Shown: positions 57,455 through 64,000 of the stretch, in pieces | Layout of the letters: each line of letters starts with the position of its first letter | Position numbering within the stretch: the stretch's first letter is position 1 | Assembly: GCF_030272615.1 (NCBI RefSeq) | Contig: NC_081406.1 | Span: 190,119,391-190,183,390 of the forward strand | Reading direction: 5' to 3' | Length of the DNA: 64,000 bases | Origin: Cryptomeria japonica | Taxonomy: Eukaryota; Streptophyta; Pinopsida; Cupressales; Cupressaceae | Made by a program: the position numbers and the translations under genes | Notes under the pieces: generated by a model | Told to the model about the DNA's origin: nothing | The model's database searches: none | The model's input: the letters and a program-made list of their open reading frames with translations, nothing else

Positions 57455-58010
57455 TATGTATACTTAAGGATCTATTTCTCCCTATTGAGATGTATCTTTC
57501 ATAAATATTTTCTTCCTTGCATAGAATTATATGACCTTCATGAGGATTTCCTTCTTACTCAGAAGTGTGCATCCTTTACTCTGACTTCCTCTTTGCTTGA
57601 AAGTGTATATCTTTTATAAATTATCTCTCCTTGGTGTTGAAAGTGTACATCCTTCATCAAGAATCCCTTCTCCCATTTCTTTGGAAAGTGAGTATTCTTG
57701 GTAAGGATCGCCTTCCCCCTTTACTCCTGAAAACCCATACTTGTTTGAATATCTCCTTTCTTTATGGATGTAGGTATCGACAAGGATATCTCTCCCTCTT
57801 TGTCTTTTAGGTAGTTATGTATCCTTGGTAATAATCCTTTTACCCTTGTTGCAAGATGTTCCACTTACAATAATCTCTTACTTTCTTGAAGATTTTTATA
57901 CTTTATAAGGATCTTATTCCTAGATTGGATGCATGCATTCTTAAAAAGGATATCTCCTTCATGTTGAAGGTGTTTATCCTTGATATGGATCTCTAGCTTC
58001 CTTAATATAT
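57455..58010. repeat. Degenerate ~40-bp minisatellite with dyad core
   Basis: About 13 units spaced 36-46 bp (cores near 57,493, 57,533, 57,570, 57,607, 57,648, 57,692, 57,736, 57,774, 57,819, 57,858, 57,898, 57,934 and 57,974). The core approximates GTATCCTTGATAAGGATC, self-complementary as ATCCTT/AAGGAT, followed by a CTCTCCTTCTTTG-like pyrimidine run and TTGAAAGT. Units are strongly diverged. Confidence 0.75.
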
Positions 58011-58671
58011 CAAAATGAAAATTTGTTGACATCTTAAGAAAGGCATAGATGTCTCCATGTTGTTTATTGTGTTTATTGATGTACCACCTAAGTGGTGGTT
58101 TTGTGTTGAATAATTTACATTAAAGCATGGTTATCAAAGTATCTGTAGAAAAATTTATGGCATATAACCTTTATTGGGATCATCTAGTACATTATTGTTG
58201 TTTATACTTTTACTCGGTGTTGATTACCTAGTATAGCAAGGCTTGCTAGTGTAGTCATTTTATTGCAACACAAAAATCACACAACATAACACAACTTCTT
58301 GTCAAGTAAAAATTTTGCCTTACATGAATCATCCAACATAACACAACTTGTTGGTTGTGCAATTAACGGCTTTTTCATGGACCACTAGCATAACACAATT
58401 TTCTAGTTGTTGAACCATGGATTGTCTTTATCAATTGGTGTATGCTCTTATCTCTTTATATAAGTCCACATATAGTTTTGTAATAACATTCTAAGAATGA
58501 TATTAGTGGTTCAGACAACCTTTATATTAAGGTCTTTTCACCTAATTGACTTGGAGCCTTTTGTTTTCTTTATTTGTTTTCTTTGTACATGTGTATCCTA
58601 CTTTGAATCTTTTTTTCTGGATTGATAGGATCTTAATCTTAGGGGCTTGACCATCTATTTCTAACAATTTT
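58011..58671. other. Spacer, nothing recognised
   Basis: AT-rich DNA. A few CATAACACAACTT-type short repeats occur near 58,270-58,390. No gene or RNA is recognisable. Confidence 0.5.
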
Positions 58672-59100
58672 TAGCTATATTTTTGGTATGCAAGCCTATA
58701 TGACCTCCTAACTACATTCCTGATCCATTATGTTAGTTTGGACACCCCCAAGACTAGGGCACCTAGCACACAAATCTATCACTTCCAACTCCAAATTTCA
58801 GTTCTATAGGTTCCTTTGTATGTCATATTTCCAAATTTGGCCTACTGTGTTGGTTTCCTATTTCGTAACTTCTTATTGTTGAAAGTCATATTTTTTCAAT
58901 TATATTAACCTAGTTGATTCGCACACATTTCACAATCTCAATTCCATGGTAACAAAGGAAGATAAATCAAAGTGTTCAAATCTCCTATTAAGATTGTAGT
59001 TAAACCTATGCATGTTTCCATTGATATGTTATAGATATTTGAGATCTTCTTTTGCATACATAGGCCTAGTATCTCATTTCCATACATATCAAGATCTTTT
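58672..59100 (+). repeat. Dispersed repeat, copy 2 (gypsy leader/LTR-like)
   Basis: Related to 28,030-28,470 in the same orientation. With element C removed, the two copies would be about 3.3 kb apart around the gypsy gag remnant, so they may be parts of the two LTRs of that element; no primer site or purine tract confirms this. Confidence 0.6.
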
Positions 59101-59797
59101 ATCATGTATCATTGAGGTAACACATACCATCTCACTCTCACATGCCTTAAAGTATTTTTATGGTATCAATGAGTATATGAAAGGACTGGTATCTTATATT
59201 TATCAATGAGTATATTATAAGGGAAAGTTTATCAAGAAGCTTAGTATATCATTTAATAAAGAATATATAAAGAGAAACTTATTTAGTAAAATAATGAACT
59301 CTTGTATTCAAAAAATAGCTTCAATAATTTCAAAAAAAAAATTAGACACTCAATTATTTTCCATAGACACACAAATACACCACACGATAATGGATTCATG
59401 ACCAATAGGGGAATCTATTATACAGTATTTTACCATAGGCACGCAAATACACCACGCATCAAACAAGACACGGTATAATAGCAAACACATTCCTTCTGAT
59501 ACACTAACATGTATATATTTCTCCTAAAAAATGTAAATCATGGTGTCTACCACTTGTAGGAAGTTAGCAAAAAATTATCTAAACATTATAAATATGTGTA
59601 ACTCCTAGTGTCATTCACATGCATGCTACTTTTGAAAGTTAGCTAATCCTATGAAAGTGAGCAGATTTTAGCATCTATCACCTACATGCAGTACTAGTGC
59701 AAATCAACTAACCCTATGGATGGTTAGTTACCTATGTTGTAAAATTGCACATCCTAGCTTGTAGAGAAGTAAAGTAAGATGCAAAAATAGAAGAATG
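59101..59797. other. Spacer, nothing recognised
   Basis: A 24-bp motif (CATAG.CAC.CAAATACACC) occurs twice, near 59,363 and 59,434. Otherwise it is plain AT-rich DNA. Confidence 0.5.
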
Positions 59798-61254
59798 AAA
59801 CATTTACATTGCACATAGAATTAAAAAGAAATTTCATTATAATCAATTGCTCATCTATTACATCCAACTGTTCATTCAACTTACTAGAATGAACTTCCTA
59901 ACCAACTAACTAACCTAGTTTAATTTATTAAATGTAAACTTTATTTCCTAACAACCCCCCTTAAGGTTGACATTATGAAAAAAACTAGGAAAACAATTGT
60001 ATCGACATTAACCTAAACTTCTTGATTTAGTCAAATGCCCTAATTATACAACTTTGCATCTCATTTACCCAAACTTCTCTTGTCTGGGAAATTATTCTAA
60101 CTTTGCATCAGTATCAATTTTCTATTTAGGAAAATATCTTAATAAATCAACAATACCTATGAATTGAGACATGCTCCATTATCCACAAACTTACCACTCC
60201 TCTGAATTGAAACAAACACTATCATCCACAGTTACACATATGCAAAACTATGAATCGAGACAAATTCAATGATTCATAGGTGTCACTCACCATGTCTGTT
60301 GATTGAGACAAACTCAATCATCTACAAACTAAAACAACTGCTATGCAAATCAAGATAAACTCAATTATCTGCAAACTAAAAGAATTACTTTGTAGACCAA
60401 TACAAACTCAATTATTTGTAAACCAAAACAATTACTATCGTCCCTTTCTCCATGAAGGGATCCAAAAAATTAAACTATTGTTTCTTCTCATGTAATGAAT
60501 CATTTCTAAGCAAGAAGCTAGCTTGAGATGCTAGATATCTTCCTACCTCATTTCCTCCAACCTCCAATTAGATCCTCCTCTCTATCCATCAAAACTAGCT
60601 TGGGTATCTTCAGAATCTTTATAGATGACCTTGATAGTACAATCATTATATGTATCCATGTTCAATATAGAATAATGAGTATCGATTACAATCGATAGTG
60701 CACCCAAACTTCCAACACTTACATTATCAAATAAAATATGACAAGATTGATTTTTTTTTAAACAAATAAATTAATTATTTATAAGAAATTTCTTGTGTAT
60801 CTTAAATCTTATAAAATCCCTCACTTAAGATCTAAATATTGATTTTTCTCTATAATCAGGAAAACCACAGCGTATACTCATGCACAACAACAATAATCAA
60901 TTTCAACACCATATACTAATGTTGAAATCCCCCTTTTGAATCCCACAACAATGGGGATACTTATTTCAGTCACAACCATAAAAAACAAAACCTTTATTTC
61001 TTCCTTTTATCTTAACCACAGCTTTTTATTCTTACACCAAGCAAGAGGATTAAACGCACAAATTTTAAACACATTTGAATAAAATATTTACATTGTACAT
61101 AAAATATAAAAAGAATTCATTATAATCACATTACGGCATTTAATGTATTGGCAATCTATAAAGTCGTTATTTTCTTGTGCAAAACTATTTTTTTCAAATG
61201 AATTTCATAACCAACTAACCTAATTTAATCTATTAAATGTAAATCTTATTTCCC
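59798..61254 (-). mobile_element. Possible decayed short LTR element
   Basis: 59,798-59,953 and about 61,075-61,254 are imperfect direct repeats (TTTACATTG.ACATA, AACCAACTAAC, TTAAATGTAAA and TTATTTCC). The left copy ends CCTAACA and is followed by ACCCCCCTTAAGG, the complement of a purine tract, as expected for a minus-strand copia-type 3' LTR. No primer site is visible beside the right copy and no frame lies between. A small non-autonomous element is possible. Confidence 0.4.
60166..60440. repeat. Degenerate tandem repeat, six ~43-49-bp units
   Basis: Units begin near 60,166, 60,209, 60,258, 60,305, 60,352 and 60,401 with GAGACAAACTCAAT.ATC.ACAAAC-type sequence, followed by CTATG(A/C)A. 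The last three are the most alike. Confidence 0.7.
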
Positions 61255-64000
61255 AAGGCTAGCTATTATCATTCTCAAAAGCAAACATTAAGCTTATTTC
61301 ATATACATATCAATGTATCTCAATCATTTTATACAATTAGCGAAATGTAGGATGAACAATGTTTTAAGAGAACAATTTTCAAATGCATATGCCTTTGTAG
61401 TATCCATCTCTCAACCTTGATTGTGATATCATATAAGTCAAATGATATATTTATTTCAATTTTTACATTATAAGATGTTTAAAATGTATACATGATAAAT
61501 GATCTAACATTTATTGTCCTAAGGTTTCACACACCTAAAACTATGTGCTTTTTATATAATACCACATGGAGTGATCCATTAACATATGCACATGATATTA
61601 GAGCTTTTGGAAGTCATTTTACCAACATCCAAATAATGAAGTAATTCCACATGAGATGACTTCTAACTAACCACATATAGGTAATCCAATAAAAACTTGT
61701 AAAGAAAATAGTCTCACCAGATATTCACTTCATTCATATACCTACAATTCTACAAGGAAAATAATTCATATAATCATTCCAAGTATCATAGATTATACAT
61801 TCACATAAAATTTCAAGTTAGCATCCCAAAAAATCATTTATCATTTCCATGGTGGAAAACTAAATTCCCTAACCAAAAAAGTTCAAACAAGGAAAGGTAT
61901 AAATACCTCATCCATCCATTAATAATTATTGGAAAATGGAAAGTTCAGTTATACAAACCTAAAATTTGTACCCAATAGTTCATAACTCAATATTAACCCC
62001 TTTCTATTCAATTAAAAAGTCTGCATGGTCCAATATGATAGGATATGATAAGATAGTAAGTTCACCTTATATTTGACTAACAAAGCTATTGAAAAAGATT
62101 TGCAATATGATATGCATATATTATTCTTACTTTTTCTTTTTTTTTCACTATTAATGATTGAAACAATTATATTATATCCCTTGAACACAAATAATAGTTT
62201 TTGCATTTTCCACTTGATGTCCCATCTCTCACCCTCAACTATATTGCATTCACTACGCAATGACCTTTGTGTGTCTTGTGTGTTTGAATTTAATTCCCAA
62301 TCCCACATATTATTATTTAAAACTTTGTTTATATCTACAATCACTCATATATTGTAAGCAATGTTTATTATACCTCTATTATTTTTGTATCTTAATTACC
62401 CATAATAATTTGTTATACTTATTTGATGACATGTGCTCAAATCCACAACAATGTTACCTTAATTCTTCCATTCGTGATATTCTAATAACTTTATATCATA
62501 GTATGTTATATCATTTCACTATTTCACCTACATATATTAATATGCCCTTATGAAACCCTTCACTTTTTTCATATTATCTCCTACATTTTGATTTTGTACA
62601 TGATTTATTTATTAGTAAATCCTTTACACAAGTTCAAATGTATTTCTTAAAATATTTAAATTTTATAAAAATTGGGTAGAACAAAGGAATGACACAATTT
62701 CATCTATTTTATTTATATACCAATGTAGATGTTTATTATTCAGTTATTTCAAAATAGTTAATCATCTCTAGGTGCCAGAACGTTGATGATAATGACCATA
62801 TAGTGATAAAGAGTAGGCTTCAGAAAATTGGCATGCCAACAAAGGTGGAACGTTCACTCAATCTATGGTAATTATGAAGGTAACTTATAATTTCTAATAT
62901 TTATAACATAGTGTTCTTATTGTTCTAAAGATTTACAATCATGGAAACATTGTAATATTTAGCTAATTTTCAATGGTTGATTCCAAGTTAAAACACTACT
63001 TCTCATTATGACACACATTGTTGGCTACCTATTTGTGTGTATTGACTATTTTGATGTGGTATGGATAAAATTATTTGTAGGCATAACCCAATCTTCTTGC
63101 ATTTAATTCATAGCCACATGATAATATTCAAAATAATTACTTTTCAACAAAACATATTCAACCCAACTTTAAATTTATCATTACAATGAACTTTGAAAGG
63201 ATGAGATGTGAAAGAACTAAGAGAGAAAACTATTGATATAGATCAACATGTTGGCATACTTAACTCAATTTTTATTTTATCTTATGTGTTTAGCATTTAG
63301 CCAAATGATTTTATCAATGAGTTCAACCTGAAATTAATTAAATCCCAATTTAATAAGGGAAACATAACAATTACTTTACTATTTACAATTACATCATTTA
63401 AAAACGGATTTGATACCAGAGCTATTACAATCTTGATTCATTAGAATATGAAATCATTAAAACAAGTAACTAATATCAATCTCTATAAATAGATGTAAAA
63501 TAATTACTACACTTTAAAGAAGGATATTAAGCCACTAAGAAAGGGTAGTCACATTATTTTAGGTTAAATACTAACAAGGCTACAACCCAAATTAGTTCAC
63601 CTTTCCCAATGTACTTGTAGCCTATGCCAAAATAACAATGTTAGAATAAGGTTAGAGTGAATAATCAAGTAAACCCATTATGGACCATGAAGATGTGTTT
63701 ATAGACACAACTACTAGGTGTAGAAGTAAATAGTAAGGAGTAAAATAACTGAAATTTCCTCATGGAAAATGTTCAATAGGATTGTTCTAGGTTGCATTGA
63801 ATAATTAAGCAAATTCTTCATGGACCATGAAGATGTGTTTTAGATAGGAAAATAGTAGGCATAAAACTATATTAATAAATGGGTCCAAGAACTTTAGAAA
63901 ATGTGGTTTTCTTAACACACGAATTAGGGATGTTACTCAAGCATTCAACATGGAAGCTCTTCTACAATTCCACAACATAATCATTATGATAAGAATATTA
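61255..64000. other. AT-rich spacer, no gene recognised
   Basis: No family motif on either strand. A ~45-bp repeat around ATGGACCATGAAGATGTGTTT occurs at 63,659 and 63,799 (140 bp apart). Frames at 62,012-62,553 are low-complexity and unsupported. A TGGTATCA reading on the minus strand near 63,410 is too short to call a primer site. Confidence 0.5.

Noticed and set aside
62012-62553. Overlapping frames of 94-110 codons on both strands
   Set aside because: Low-complexity AT-rich DNA, no motifs, and mutual overlap on opposite strands.
63400-63425. Primer-binding site TGGTATCA on the minus strand
   Set aside because: Only eight bases match, with no LTR end or gag beside it.

Overview
The window looks like gene-poor nuclear DNA from a seed plant with a very large, retrotransposon-rich genome. 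A conifer is my best guess (inference: nested long-LTR elements, LTR ends of the TGTAGACACTTAAAATTG and TGTAATGCCCC type, AT-rich spacer, no intact host gene in 64 kb). I see no convincing cellular protein-coding gene, rRNA gene, intact tRNA gene or CRISPR array. Nearly every long reading frame is a broken piece of an LTR retrotransposon.

Left part (1-18,138). Element A (1-7,249, minus strand) is a Ty1/copia element with 1.53-kb LTRs, an initiator-Met-tRNA primer site and a broken gag-PR-INT-RT-RNaseH chain; its 3' LTR runs off the left edge. It sits inside an LTR of element B. B has a 2.5-kb LTR (12,330-14,835), a primer site and a gag-only interior (11,129-12,256). Both copies of B's LTR end are followed by the same 3.3-kb segment (S1 7,667-10,940; S2 14,836-18,138). 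That segment carries a decayed Ty3/gypsy gag fragment and a striking array of small hairpins whose arms differ from unit to unit but still pair.

Middle spacer (18,139-30,081). AT-rich DNA holds a (TA)n tract, a three-unit ~220-bp tandem repeat, tRNA-like (possibly SINE) remnants, a gypsy-LTR start at 23,789, a copia LTR remnant (about 24,297-25,647), small tandem duplications and a decayed Tat-like gypsy gag (28,833-30,048) with internal protein repeats.

Nested stack (30,082-57,439). A decayed 7.1-kb copia element C (minus strand, ~465-bp LTRs) was split by two later insertions. Element D (30,428-42,834, plus strand, target-site duplication GTACC) landed in C's 3' LTR. Element F (47,226-55,046, minus strand, duplication TTAAC) landed in C's 5' interior. 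D was itself hit by E (32,432-36,822, duplication CATAC), which interrupts a Gag zinc knuckle. D has no pol: it carries a coiled-coil/multi-zinc-knuckle Gag and then a separate ~1,120-codon sense-strand frame of no family I recognise. F is a gag-protease-only gypsy element whose primer site matches the 3' end of plant tRNA-Trp as I remember it, and whose LTRs and leader carry palindromic hairpin units.

Right part (57,440-64,000). It begins with a ~40-bp degenerate minisatellite built on an ATCCTT/AAGGAT dyad, followed by a dispersed repeat also present at 28,030, a decayed LTR-like pair (59,798-61,254) and AT-rich DNA in which I recognise nothing.

The elements do not form a pathway. The most notable material is the pol-less element D with its unknown second frame, and the recurrence of tandem mini-hairpin arrays in LTR or leader DNA of several families.
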